Assembly (NCBI RefSeq): GCF_020329505.1
Contig: NZ_JAGKJJ010000002.1
Span: forward strand, 1-64,000
Source: Bradyrhizobium semiaridum
GTDB lineage: Bacteria; Pseudomonadota; Alphaproteobacteria; Rhizobiales; Xanthobacteraceae
DNA length: 64,000 nucleotides
Reading direction: 5' to 3'
The notes under the pieces: generated by a model
What the model saw: only the letters and a program-made list of their open reading frames with translations
Databases searched by the model: none
Told to the model about the DNA's origin: nothing
Part shown: positions 1 to 8,293 of the stretch, in pieces
Layout of the letters: each line of letters opens with the position of its first letter
Position numbering within the stretch: the first letter of the stretch is position 1
Made by a program: the position numbers and the translations under genes

Positions 1-21
1 TCGCGCGTCGTCCGGTCAGCC

Positions 22-465
22 TTGCTCAGAACAATGCTCGTCTTGCGGTCTACGCTTGCCGTCTCGTTCGGCCTGCTGGTGCTATCGGTCGAACCAGGTC
101 ACGCCCAGAGCCCCAACTTTCGCAATGCCGATCAGGCGCCGCCGTCCTGGGCGCAGTTCGCCAAGCTGGTGAAATACCGCTTCGAGGAATGGATCGCGGC
201 GGACGAGGCTGTCGCCAACCGGTTCCGCAACTGGGTCACCGAGCATTCGGGCAAGGAGGGCGGCCCGCCGCCCTCGCTGGTGGTGAAGGCCTGGCTCAAT
301 CCCGACGGCACGGTCGAGCGGGTCTCGTTCGCGGCGCTCGGTGACGCGCGCGCGACCGAGGATTTGCGCACCATCCTGATGCGCGGCAATGTCGGCGAGG
401 CGCCGCCGCCGGAAATGCTGCAACCCCTCAATCTTCGGTTCGCGCTCAATCTGCGCAAACCCTGA
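22..465 (+). CDS. Secreted TonB C-terminal-like protein, hypothetical
   Basis: Encodes about 147 residues from a TTG at 22, or 143 from the ATG at 34, which I find more natural. The N-terminus is a signal peptide (hydrophobic core, then GHAQ), so the product is probably periplasmic. The C-terminal half (VVKAWLNPDGTVERVSF and later a TILMRGNVGEAPPP segment) resembles the TonB C-terminal fold seen in short periplasmic TonB-like proteins, but there is no obvious N-terminal membrane anchor or Pro-rich arm of a full TonB. Partner genes, if any (for example ExbB/ExbD), would lie upstream of the window. The function is inferred from fold resemblance only. Confidence 0.65.
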   Translation: MLRTMLVLRSTLAVSFGLLVLSVEPGHAQSPNFRNADQAPPSWAQFAKLVKYRFEEWIAADEAVANRFRNWVTEHSGKEGGPPPSLVVKAWLNPDGTVERVSFAALGDARATEDLRTILMRGNVGEAPPPEMLQPLNLRFALNLRKP

Positions 466-507
466 TCGATCGCTTTGCGGAGCCGGGACGACGCATAGGT
501 GACCGCC

Positions 508-762
508 ATGGCCGAACAGAACAATGCAAATTCGCGGCGCGCACTCATCGCGGCTGCCGTCGCGTTCCCCGTAACACTTCTCTTTCGCGCGGTCTCGGCG
601 TCCGACAAGATGTCAAAACAGCAGGCTGAATACCAGGACACGCCGAATGGCATCTACTCCTGCGCTCTATGCACCCTGTTCGTGGCGCCGGACGGCTGCA
701 AGGTGGTGGAGGGTGCGATCAGCCGGGATGGCTGGTGCAACGCGTTTGCTGCGGTGGATTGA
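508..762 (+). CDS. High-potential iron-sulfur protein (HiPIP)-like, Tat-exported
   Basis: Small protein of 84 residues from the ATG at 508; a GTG at 499 is also in frame. Residues 9-31 form a twin-arginine-type signal (SRRALIAAAVAF). The mature part has four cysteines, C52, C55, C64 and C77, in the order CALC, DGC and GWCNAF, which fits the HiPIP pattern including the terminal Gly-Trp-Cys-x-x-aromatic signature. HiPIPs carry one [4Fe-4S] cluster and shuttle electrons in the periplasm. It stands alone between a TonB-like gene and the minus-strand regulator, so its redox partner cannot be named from context. Confidence 0.75.
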   Translation: MAEQNNANSRRALIAAAVAFPVTLLFRAVSASDKMSKQQAEYQDTPNGIYSCALCTLFVAPDGCKVVEGAISRDGWCNAFAAVD

Positions 763-791
763 GTGCATCCTCCCTGCAGGGGAGAATAACA

Positions 792-2234
792 CTACAGCTC
801 CCGCGCATTCGAAAACGCGAACGAGCTGACCCGCCGCGTTGTCTCGTCGAGGATCAGGCTGCGCGTGATCGGCGGCTCGGCGCGCTGGCTGCAATTCTCG
901 CGCTCGCAGAGCCGGCAGTTGACGCCGATCGGGGTGCCCTCGGCCTTCTCGAGATCCATCCCGGTAGCATAGACGAGCTTGGATGCATGGCGGATCTCGC
1001 ATCCGAGGCCGATCGCAAAGCGCGGCTGCGGCTGCGGGTAGGGCGCCACCGGCCGGCGCACCATCTGCGCGATCGAGAAGTAGCGCGTGCCGTCGGGCAG
1101 CTCGATCACCTGGCTGAGCAGGCGGTCGGGCATATCGAAGGTCGAATGCACGTTCCACAGCGGGCAGGTGCCGCCGAATTTCGAGAACGGGAAGGTGCCG
1201 GACGAGAAACGTTTCGAGACGTTGCCGGCATTGTCGACGCGCAGCATGAAGAACGGCACGCCGCGCGCATTCGGGCGCTGCAGCGTGGTGAGGCGGTGGC
1301 AGACCTGCTCGAAGCCGGCGTTGAAGCGCTGCGCCAGCACATGGACGTCGTAGCTCAAGGCTTCGGCGGCGGAATGGAATGCCTGGTAAGGCATCATCGC
1401 GGCCGCCGCGAAATAATTCGCCAGCGTGATGCGGTAGAGCCGGCGCGCGGTGTCGTCGAGCGGGCCGGCGCGGCCGACGATCGCGTCGATGCCGGCGCCG
1501 CACTCGGCAAAGCCGAGCTGCAGCGCGAGCTGAAAACTGCGGCCGGGGCTGTCGACCAGCTCGGAAATAAGCAGCTGCCGGCGGTGGCGGTCGAACCGGC
1601 GCAGCGTCTCGCGCATCACGTCGACCGGCATCACGCGGGTGACGATCGAGTGTTTTTCCCGCAAGCGCGCAGCCAGCGCGGCATAGAGACCCTCGGCCGG
1701 TACGTTGAGCTCGTCGCGCAGGGTCTCCGCCGCGGTCTCGAGCTCGGGAAAGTAGTTGCGGTTGGCCTCGATCAGATCGCGCACCCGCTCGATCGGATTG
1801 GCCTCGAACTGCGAGCCCTCGCGGTCGGCCATCTGCGCCGCCACCAGGGTCTCGCCGCGGCGCGCCTCGGTGTAGGCGGCATAGAGCCGTTGCAGGGCGT
1901 GGGTCACTCCGGGGCAGAGCTCGGCGAGGTCGCGCAGCTCCTGTTTCGGCAGGTCGATCTGGCGGAACAGCGGATCGGAAAAGATCTCGTTGAGTTCCGC
2001 GAAGAAGCGGTCCTCGTCGGCGGTGGCAAGGTCGCGCAGGTCGAGGTCGTAGGTCTCGGCGAGCCGCAGCAGGATCTGCGCCGTGACCGGGCGCTGGTTG
2101 CGCTCGATCAGGTTGACATAAGAGGGCGAGATGCCGAGCCCCTCGGCGATCTGGGTCTGCGACAGCCCGAGCTGCTGGCGGATCCGCCGGAAGCGGGGAC
2201 CGACGAAGAGTTTCTTTCCGGACTCAGCGGGCAT
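792..2234 (-). CDS. XRE-family regulator of the RamB/ScfR (short-chain fatty acid) type
   Basis: A 480-residue regulator with an N-terminal XRE helix-turn-helix at about residues 12-62 (LSQTQIAEGLGISPSYVNLIERN), a middle region resembling the IrrE/ImmA-like domain, and a C-terminal Cys-rich segment (CRLCERENC) typical of RamB/ScfR proteins. The zinc-peptidase HExxH motif is not present in the middle domain, so it is probably a ligand sensor rather than a protease. It is divergent from isocitrate lyase across a 420-nt spacer. RamB-type proteins control glyoxylate-cycle or short-chain acyl-CoA genes, so control of aceA and of itself is a good inference from position. Confidence 0.88.
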   Translation of the reverse strand: MPAESGKKLFVGPRFRRIRQQLGLSQTQIAEGLGISPSYVNLIERNQRPVTAQILLRLAETYDLDLRDLATADEDRFFAELNEIFSDPLFRQIDLPKQELRDLAELCPGVTHALQRLYAAYTEARRGETLVAAQMADREGSQFEANPIERVRDLIEANRNYFPELETAAETLRDELNVPAEGLYAALAARLREKHSIVTRVMPVDVMRETLRRFDRHRRQLLISELVDSPGRSFQLALQLGFAECGAGIDAIVGRAGPLDDTARRLYRITLANYFAAAAMMPYQAFHSAAEALSYDVHVLAQRFNAGFEQVCHRLTTLQRPNARGVPFFMLRVDNAGNVSKRFSSGTFPFSKFGGTCPLWNVHSTFDMPDRLLSQVIELPDGTRYFSIAQMVRRPVAPYPQPQPRFAIGLGCEIRHASKLVYATGMDLEKAEGTPIGVNCRLCERENCSQRAEPPITRSLILDETTRRVSSFAFSNAREL

Positions 2235-2264
2235 CGGGAACTCCGGGGCTGGTGCTTCCGCTTC

Positions 2265-2397
2265 GCCTCTCCCCGCCTGCGGGGAGAGGCCGACGCGCTC
2301 GCAAGAGCGAGGCGGGTGAGGGGGACTCTCCGCAAGTCCCGCTGCCGAGAGAGCCTCTCACCCCAACCCCCACCCCGTAAGAACGGGTAGAGGGAGT
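2265..2397. repeat. Intergenic palindromic repeat, family R1
   Basis: Begins with the hairpin CCTCTCCCCGC..TGCGGGGAGAGG and ends with ACCCCGTAAGAACGGGTAGAGGGAG; the middle has a second small hairpin (GCTCGCAAGAGCGAG). Related copies lie at 35815-35964 and 55424-55555, with a partial copy at 59747-59775. It sits between the start of the RamB-type regulator and the likely aceA promoter. Confidence 0.8.
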
Positions 2398-2461
2398 GCA
2401 GAAACCGCCTCCGAAACCAGCAACCATGGCAGTCCTTCTTACCCATTTAGTGACAAAATTT

Positions 2462-2477
2462 ACAAATCGACATTTGT
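2462..2477. promoter_or_regulatory. Candidate operator between the RamB-type regulator and aceA
   Basis: Perfect dyad ACAAAT-CGAC-ATTTGT in the AT-rich stretch (about 2445-2560) of an otherwise GC-rich spacer. The position, 180 nt before aceA and 230 nt before the divergent regulator, is suitable for shared control. The assignment to the regulator is inferred. Confidence 0.45.
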
Positions 2478-2657
2478 TACAAGTTCATATGTTACATGAC
2501 ATCACCAATAAAAAACAAGCCATCTATACGGACTTCGTTTTATCGCGTTTATCTCCTGCCACGCATTTCGCAATGCACTGTCAAGAATGTATGGCGAAGG
2601 CAGACAGGCAGAAAAGGCAATAGCCGCCGGTTTGCCATCACCGAATAGGAGCAGACA

Positions 2658-4295
2658 ATGAACTTCCAACCGCGCGGCATCAGCGATCAGGCCATCCAGG
2701 GACCGGCTTCCTACCAGAGCCAGATCGAGGCGGCCGAAGCCCTCCTCAAGACGCAGCCGACCTGGAACGGCGTCTCGGCCGAGGCCGTGGCGCGCATGCG
2801 TCTGCAGAACCGCTTCAAGACCGGCCTCGACATCGCCCGCTACACTGCGGCGCTGATGCGCGCCGACATGGCGGCCTATGATGCCGACCCGACCAAGTAC
2901 ACCCAGTCGCTGGGCTGCTGGCACGGCTTCATCGCGCAGCAGAAGCTGATCTCGGTCAAGAAGCACTTCGGCAAGACCGACCGCCGTTATCTGTACCTGT
3001 CCGGCTGGATGATCGCCGCGCTGCGCTCCGAGTTCGGACCGCTGCCTGATCAGTCGATGCACGAGAAGACCTCCGTGCCGGCGCTGATCGAGGAGCTCTA
3101 CACCTTCCTGCGTCAGGCCGACTCCCGCGAGCTTAACGACATCTTCCGCGCGCTCGACGCCGCCCGCAAGGAAGGCGACAAGGCGAAGGAAGCTGCACTG
3201 ATCGAGAAGATCGACAACTTCCAGACCCATGTCGTGCCCGTGATCGCGGACATCGACGCCGGCTTCGGCAATGCCGAGGCGACCTACCTGCTCGCCAAGA
3301 AGATGATCGAGGCGGGAGCGTGCGCCCTACAGATCGAGAACCAGGTCTCCGACGAGAAGCAGTGCGGCCACCAGGACGGCAAGGTCACCGTGCCGCACGA
3401 GGTGTTCATCGCGAAGATCCGGGCGTGCCGCTATGCGTTCCTCGAGCTCGGCGTCGAAGACGGCATCATCGTGACCCGCACCGACTCGCTCGGTGCCGGC
3501 CTCACGCAGCAGATCGCCGTCAGCCACAAGCCGGGCGACATCGGCGATCAGTACAACAGCTTCCTGGATTGCGAGGAAGTGACGGCGGAAAATGCCCGCA
3601 ACGGCGACGTCATCATCAACCGCAACGGCAAGATGATGCGTCCGAAGCGGCTGCCCTCGAACCTCTACCAGTTCCGCGCCGGCACCGGCGAGGATCGCTG
3701 CGTGCTCGACTCGATCACCTCGCTGCAGAACGGCGCCGACCTGTTGTGGATCGAGACCGAGAAGCCGCATATCGAGCAGATCGCAAAGATGGTCGACCGC
3801 ATTCGCGAGGTCGTTCCGAACGCCAAGCTGGCCTACAACAACTCGCCGTCGTTCAACTGGACCATCAACTTCCGTTGGCAGGTCTACGACGCGATGAAGG
3901 AAGCCGGCAAGGATGTCAGCATGTACAACCGCGCCGAGCTCATGAAGCCGGAATATGACGATACGCCGCTGGGCATCGAGGCCGACGAGCGCATCCGCAC
4001 CTTCCAGGCCGATTCATCGAAGCGGGCCGGCATCTTCCACCATCTGATCACGCTGCCGACCTATCACACGGCTGCGCTGTCGACCGACAATCTCGCGAAG
4101 GAGTATTTCGGCGAGCAGGGCATGCTTGGTTACGTGAAGAACGTTCAGCGTGCGGAAATCCGCCAGGGCATCGCCTGTGCGAAGCACCAGAACATGGCCG
4201 GCTCCGACATCGGCGACGACCACAAGGAATACTTCGCCGGCGAGGCCGCGCTGAAGGCGGGTGGCGTCCACAATACGATGAACCAGTTCGGCTAA
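2658..4295 (+). CDS. aceA: Isocitrate lyase
   Basis: A 545-residue isocitrate lyase of the longer bacterial class. It cleaves isocitrate to glyoxylate and succinate in the glyoxylate shunt, allowing growth on acetate and fatty acids. The catalytic loop reads KQCGH with the catalytic cysteine at residue 236, and the metal-binding region VIADIDAGFGN lies shortly before it. The ATG at 2658 has a TAGGAGCAG ribosome-binding site. Malate synthase is not in this window. The divergent RamB-type gene is the probable regulator, and a short DUF4170 gene follows 30 nt downstream, probably co-transcribed. Confidence 0.97.
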   Translation: MNFQPRGISDQAIQGPASYQSQIEAAEALLKTQPTWNGVSAEAVARMRLQNRFKTGLDIARYTAALMRADMAAYDADPTKYTQSLGCWHGFIAQQKLISVKKHFGKTDRRYLYLSGWMIAALRSEFGPLPDQSMHEKTSVPALIEELYTFLRQADSRELNDIFRALDAARKEGDKAKEAALIEKIDNFQTHVVPVIADIDAGFGNAEATYLLAKKMIEAGACALQIENQVSDEKQCGHQDGKVTVPHEVFIAKIRACRYAFLELGVEDGIIVTRTDSLGAGLTQQIAVSHKPGDIGDQYNSFLDCEEVTAENARNGDVIINRNGKMMRPKRLPSNLYQFRAGTGEDRCVLDSITSLQNGADLLWIETEKPHIEQIAKMVDRIREVVPNAKLAYNNSPSFNWTINFRWQVYDAMKEAGKDVSMYNRAELMKPEYDDTPLGIEADERIRTFQADSSKRAGIFHHLITLPTYHTAALSTDNLAKEYFGEQGMLGYVKNVQRAEIRQGIACAKHQNMAGSDIGDDHKEYFAGEAALKAGGVHNTMNQFG

Positions 4296-4325
4296 CAGCT
4301 GGATCCGGGCAACAGGAGACTGACA

Positions 4326-4535
4326 ATGACCAAAGGCAGCAATTTCTGGGTGATCGGCGGCGAGTTCGGTTCGATGAACTTCCACAAGCTCGTGGAAGGC
4401 TCGGCCCAGGTCAGGGGTCCGTTCAAGACCCGCAAGGAAGCCGAAGAGTGCTGGAAGGAGGTCTCGGAGGAGAGCCGCCACAAGGCCGGCGTGCGCTTCT
4501 CGATCGTCGAGGAGCCCTCGCGGGTCTCAGCCTGA
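4326..4535 (+). CDS. DUF4170 domain protein
   Basis: A 69-residue soluble protein (MTKGSNFWVIGGEFGSMNF...) that matches the DUF4170 family, which is common as a small single-domain protein in alphaproteobacteria. It starts 30 nt after aceA behind an AGGAGACTGAC ribosome-binding site, and a terminator-like hairpin follows, so it is probably in the aceA transcript. The biochemical function is unknown; the link to the glyoxylate shunt is positional only. Confidence 0.85.
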   Translation: MTKGSNFWVIGGEFGSMNFHKLVEGSAQVRGPFKTRKEAEECWKEVSEESRHKAGVRFSIVEEPSRVSA

Positions 4536-4560
4536 TCTTCATCAATCAAGAAACGTCCAA

Positions 4561-4600
4561 GGACGGCGGCCCCATCCGGTTCATCCGGGTGGGGCCGTCC
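4561..4600 (+). terminator. Hairpin terminator after aceA-DUF4170
   Basis: A long inverted repeat GGACGGcGGCCCCAtCCGG / CCGGGTGGGGCCGTCC lies 25 nt after the DUF4170 stop. The T-run (GGGGTTTTTCC) comes about 16 nt after the stem, so it is a plausible but not textbook rho-independent terminator. Confidence 0.55.
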
Positions 4601-4740
4601 GCTTTCGGGACAGGGGTTTTTCCTGCTTTCGCTGGGGATAAGTGCCGGCCTAACTGCTTGGGAACCAACCGGCTTTGCGGGCGTCATGGTTGCTGATAGG
4701 TTAACGCTGAGCAAAACCCGTCACCACGAGGCCGCCGGCG

Positions 4741-5319
4741 ATGTCTGATCCGCAGAACACGGGCAGTGAGGCGCGCGAGATGCGCCCGACGCTGCGTGAG
4801 GCGCTGCGGCGGGCCCGGATCGAGGCGGCCGACCGCACCGGCGTCGTCGTCGAATTGCGCGATGCCGAAGTGGCAAGGCTCGAGATCCTCAACGAGGCGC
4901 TCGATCCCCTGTTCGCCCAGGTGCCGGACCAGGTCGACCTGTTCGACCGCGGCATCAGCCTGGGCGAGACCCCGCGGCTGTGGATCGACGTCGTCGCGCA
5001 CGTCCTGATGGGCCGCGACAAGCGCATTTACCGCTTCGTGCAGGATACGCGGTTCGGCCGCATCGTGCTCGCCGAATCGCACGACGTTCCCGTGATCGTC
5101 GATGCCGTCACCGACTATGTCGCGCGCCGCATGATCGAGCGCGAGCATGCGATGGTGGCGACCCCGCTTCCGGTTGCCGAGCCGCCGGCGCTGCCGCAGC
5201 CTGCCCCGGTGGCCGCGCCGCGGCGCCGCGGCAGCTTCGGCATGTTCGTGTTCGGCTTTCTGATGGGCGCTCTGGCGCTGTTCGGTCTTGCGCTGTATGC
5301 GAGCTTGAAGAATCTCTAG
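4741..5319 (+). CDS. Hypothetical protein with C-terminal membrane anchor
   Basis: A 192-residue protein that I cannot place in a named family. Residues 1-140 look soluble and alpha/beta. They are followed by a Pro/Ala-rich linker (about 141-160) and one transmembrane helix at about 167-188 (FVFGFLMGALALFGLALY), giving a tail-anchored layout with the bulk in the cytoplasm. It ends 22 nt before the GRDP-like gene, so the two are probably co-transcribed. Codon use matches the neighbours. Confidence 0.75.
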   Translation: MSDPQNTGSEAREMRPTLREALRRARIEAADRTGVVVELRDAEVARLEILNEALDPLFAQVPDQVDLFDRGISLGETPRLWIDVVAHVLMGRDKRIYRFVQDTRFGRIVLAESHDVPVIVDAVTDYVARRMIEREHAMVATPLPVAEPPALPQPAPVAAPRRRGSFGMFVFGFLMGALALFGLALYASLKNL

Positions 5320-5341
5320 CCGCCATCTGGCGGGGGGCGTA

Positions 5342-6094
5342 GTGGTAGTAACACCGGTGTCGGCCTTGATGGGCGTGGTGGCGGCCGCCGCGGTGATCGG
5401 CAGCGCCGTGCTGTTCGGCAAGTGGCAGACGCTGCGCCGCGCCGAATTCATCCGCACCTTCACTCTGCCGCAGGGGCTGCTGGCCCGGCTCGAGCAGCGC
5501 CATCCCGGCTTCACCCGCAAGGACAGCGCGCTGGTCTCGCGCGCGCTGCGCCAGTTCTTCCTCGCCTATCTGATGAGCGGCAAGCGCTACGTCTCGATGC
5601 CCTCGCAGGCCGCCGACGACCTCTGGCACGAATTCATCCTCTACACCCGCGAATATGACGCGTTCTGCCGCCGCGCCTTCGGCAGCTTCCTGCATCATAC
5701 GCCGGCGGTGGTGCTGGTGAAGGAGCGGCGCCGAAGCAATGAGGGGCTGCGGCGGGTCTGGTGGTACTGCTGCAAATATGAGAACATCGATCCGGTGAGG
5801 CCGACGCGGCTGCCGCTCTTGTTCGCGCTCGACGCCAAGCTGAACATCCCGAACGGCTTCGTCTACCATCCGGACTGCGAGGCCTTGCGCCGCAGCGGCG
5901 CCAGTGGCAGCAGCCCCTATTGCGGCGGCGATTTCTCCGACTCGTCGATCGACGGCTCGTCGGCTGGCTTCGGCGACGCCGGCAGCAGCGATGGCGGCGG
6001 CGACGGCGGTGGGCATGGCGGCGGCGATGGTGGAGGCGGTGATAGCGGCGGCGGCTGCGGCGGTGGTTGCGGCGGCGGGGGTGGCGGGGACTAA
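5342..6094 (+). CDS. GRDP-like protein with Gly/Cys-rich tail
   Basis: A 250-residue protein from a GTG start. One N-terminal membrane segment (about residues 5-24) is followed by a domain with DDLWHEFILYTREYDAFC and a later HPDCEALRRSG region, resembling the glycine-rich-domain-containing-protein-like family (GRDP type). From about residue 197 the sequence becomes Gly/Ser/Asp-rich and ends in GGGCGGGCGGGGGGD. Similar Gly/Cys tails occur on some bacterial membrane proteins of the TIGR04222 type. The function is unknown; the tail may be a flexible metal-binding or sorting segment, which is inference. Confidence 0.75.
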   Translation: MVVTPVSALMGVVAAAAVIGSAVLFGKWQTLRRAEFIRTFTLPQGLLARLEQRHPGFTRKDSALVSRALRQFFLAYLMSGKRYVSMPSQAADDLWHEFILYTREYDAFCRRAFGSFLHHTPAVVLVKERRRSNEGLRRVWWYCCKYENIDPVRPTRLPLLFALDAKLNIPNGFVYHPDCEALRRSGASGSSPYCGGDFSDSSIDGSSAGFGDAGSSDGGGDGGGHGGGDGGGGDSGGGCGGGCGGGGGGD

Positions 6095-6193
6095 AGCATG
6101 ATCCGGAAAAGTGCGAAGCGGTTTCCGAAAAGATCATGCTCAAACAAAGAGCTAAAGCGCGATGACGATTCAACCGATCTCATCGCGCTTTAG
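6094..6193 (+). repeat. Intergenic repeat, family R2, copy 1
   Basis: About 100 nt starting TAAAGCATGATCCGGAAAAG and ending with the hairpin AGCGCGATGA...TCATCGCGCT. An inverted near-copy lies at 7172-7276, so the pair brackets the gene at 6310. It overlaps the GRDP stop codon (ACTAAAGCATG). Confidence 0.85.
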
Positions 6194-6309
6194 CTGCGCC
6201 GGCTGATGGCGCGCGGCGAGATCGTTGCAAAGCAGGTAATCCGTTCAATGACCCATTAACGCCGTGATGATACGCATCCCTCAAAACAACCTGCCGTTGC
6301 GAGGTCAGG

Positions 6310-7113
6310 ATGAGGAGTGCGTCGCTTTTCATTGCGGGTATTATTCTATTTACCATGTTTGCGTCGCCGGCAGAGGCTCGGCGGTTTCGCATGATTCCGA
6401 TCCCGGGTTTCGGCGGCGGGGGTGAGAGAATCGACCTTGTTTATGATCTTCCGAATGAGCCCCCTTTCATCAGGGATGGCCAGGGGATCGACGTCGGGTA
6501 TCTGCACAGCCCGAAAGGCAATGCCTACGTTTTGTACCAGGGCGACCGCTATACCAAATTGGGAGACGCCGAAATCGCCATGCTGACCGGCGTGCTTGGT
6601 TTTGATCCCGCGGCGAGGCATCGCGCGGAATATGCGCGGCCGGCGCCGCCGCAGAAGGAGCGGCCCAACGTCGTCGAGCGTCGCGCCGGAGAATCGGCGG
6701 AGGATTTCGAGGCCCGCAAGAAGGCGTTCATCGAGGCGCATCGAGCCGCGATGGCGGAGCGGGCCGCGAGCCGTCCAGCACAAGAGGCCGTCGGTGGTCC
6801 GACGCAGTCCACAACCGCCGGCCGAACCGCCGGTTGGCTGAGCGCTCTCTCGATCGTCGCGGTTGTCGCCATTCTATTGGGTGCTGTCTGGAAGCTCCGT
6901 CACCGCATCCTGCGGGCGAAGGATTCCGCGGGCAGGGATGAATCGATGGAAGCATCCTATGCATCCGTCGACGCGCGCATCGCGGATCGGCTGAGCCAAC
7001 TGCAGCGCGAATCGTCGCCGCTGGCGTCGGCCAGCCGCATGGAAGGCCTCTCTCCCGCGCCGTCCTTCGGCGCGAACACTCCCGTCCGCGCTTTCGGACG
7101 CCGGAACGCCTGA
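6310..7113 (+). CDS. Hypothetical membrane protein with signal peptide
   Basis: A 267-residue protein not recognised as a named family. It has a signal peptide (residues 1-23, ending SPAEA), an extracytoplasmic segment of about 150 residues rich in Gly near its start (GFGGGGER), one transmembrane helix at 177-195 (WLSALSIVAVVAILLGAVW), and a basic cytoplasmic tail of about 70 residues. A stretch with VERRAGESAEDFEARKKAF looks helical. Its upstream spacer is AT-richer than the neighbours, and two inverted R2 repeats flank it on both sides. Confidence 0.75.
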   Translation: MRSASLFIAGIILFTMFASPAEARRFRMIPIPGFGGGGERIDLVYDLPNEPPFIRDGQGIDVGYLHSPKGNAYVLYQGDRYTKLGDAEIAMLTGVLGFDPAARHRAEYARPAPPQKERPNVVERRAGESAEDFEARKKAFIEAHRAAMAERAASRPAQEAVGGPTQSTTAGRTAGWLSALSIVAVVAILLGAVWKLRHRILRAKDSAGRDESMEASYASVDARIADRLSQLQRESSPLASASRMEGLSPAPSFGANTPVRAFGRRNA

Positions 7114-7171
7114 CAGATCAGGCAACATCATCGCCGGCGCGGTCTTGCAGAGGTTGGACGATCCCGCGCTG

Positions 7172-7276
7172 CTAGAGCGCGATGAGATTTGGTTGGATCG
7201 TCATCGCGCTCTGGCTCTTTTGTTTGAGCATGATCTTTTCGGAAAACCGGTTCGCGCTTTTCCGGATCGTGCTTTA
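7172..7276 (-). repeat. Intergenic repeat, family R2, copy 2 (inverted)
   Basis: Read on the minus strand it matches the copy at 6094-6193 closely over its whole length (TAAAGCACGATCCGGAAAAG... to ...CTCATCGCGCTCTAG). It ends directly at the stop codon of the phosphoesterase gene. Confidence 0.85.
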
Positions 7277-8161
7277 GGACAGTCGCATTTGTTGCAGCTC
7301 GCGCATGCCGTCGGCGCCGAAGCCGCGCACGGTCTGCTCGCAGCGCCAGGCGTTGCCGTCGCGCTCGATCGAGAACAGATTGTAGGCCGCGGCCGGATAA
7401 TGCTTGCGCGGCAGCGCCGAGGCCGACGGCACGCCGATCGCCGGAATTTTCCGCTCGGGGCCGTCGAACCACATCGTCGAATGGATGTGGTCGTGGCCGT
7501 GCAGCACCAGTTCGACGCCGTGCCGCTTGAGTAGCCCCAGGAGCTGATGCGAATCGGTCAGCCGTTTGGCGCGTCCGTCGGAGTGCAGCGGATGATGCAC
7601 CAGCAGCACGCGGAAGGCGTCCTCCTGCGACAATTGCGCGAGGATCTGCTCCAGCGCGCCGAGCTGGGCGTGGCCGAGCCATCCGGTCGCCATCAAAGGC
7701 GGCGTCGGCACCGCCGAGGAGACGCCGATCAGCGCCACCGGCCCGCGCCGGCGCACGAACGGAAAGTGGGTCGCGGCGCCATCGGCATCGCCGCGCAGAT
7801 AATCGCCGAACATGCCGGCGAAGCGGTGCCGCGTCGCGCGCACATAGGCATCGTGATTGCCGGGCACCACAGTGACGTCTTCGGGAGTGCCGACGCCCTC
7901 CAGCCATTCCCGGGCCGGCTTGAACTCGGCATCCAGCGCCAGGTTGACGAGGTCGCCGGTGACCGCGATGTGATCCGGCTGCTGCGCCTGCATGTCGGCG
8001 ACCAGAGTATCGAGCACGTCGCGGCGGTGGTATTTGTGCCGGTTGCGCGTCCAGTTCAAGTAGCCGAAGGCGCGCTTGCCGGCGAGGTCGCGCAGCCGCG
8101 CCGCCGGCAGCGGCGGCAGATGCGGGTCGGACAGATGCGCAAGGCGGAATGCCGCCATCAT
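7274..8161 (-). CDS. Calcineurin-like metallophosphoesterase
   Basis: About 295 residues if started at the ATG pair 8161/8158; an upstream in-frame start at 8200 adds 13 unlikely residues. All metal-binding motifs of the family are present in order: LSDPHL, GDLVN, GNHDAY, VHHPLHSDG and HGHDHIH. Such enzymes hydrolyse phosphodiesters or phosphomonoesters with two metal ions; those with this layout are often compared with cyclic-nucleotide phosphodiesterases, but the substrate cannot be told. The stop codon lies inside an R2 repeat. It is transcribed away from the NUDIX gene. Confidence 0.9.
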   Translation of the reverse strand: MMAAFRLAHLSDPHLPPLPAARLRDLAGKRAFGYLNWTRNRHKYHRRDVLDTLVADMQAQQPDHIAVTGDLVNLALDAEFKPAREWLEGVGTPEDVTVVPGNHDAYVRATRHRFAGMFGDYLRGDADGAATHFPFVRRRGPVALIGVSSAVPTPPLMATGWLGHAQLGALEQILAQLSQEDAFRVLLVHHPLHSDGRAKRLTDSHQLLGLLKRHGVELVLHGHDHIHSTMWFDGPERKIPAIGVPSASALPRKHYPAAAYNLFSIERDGNAWRCEQTVRGFGADGMRELQQMRLS

Positions 8162-8293
8162 TCGGCCCCGTTCGGAATCCTGGCAAAAACTGGCCGGCAA
8201 ACGCTCATGTCATGCTATCCCGGGCGTCCTGACCTGTATTGGCAAGCGGTGCGCATCCGCGCAAGGATCAAACATCATGACGTTGAGGGTTCA

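Noticed and set aside
669..2390. 573-codon plus-strand frame over the RamB-type regulator
   Set aside because: Repetitive Arg/Gly/Val-rich translation without motifs; the minus-strand regulator is well supported.
2396..2623. 75-codon frame in the aceA promoter spacer
   Set aside because: Begins in an R1 repeat and runs over AT-rich promoter DNA; no protein features.
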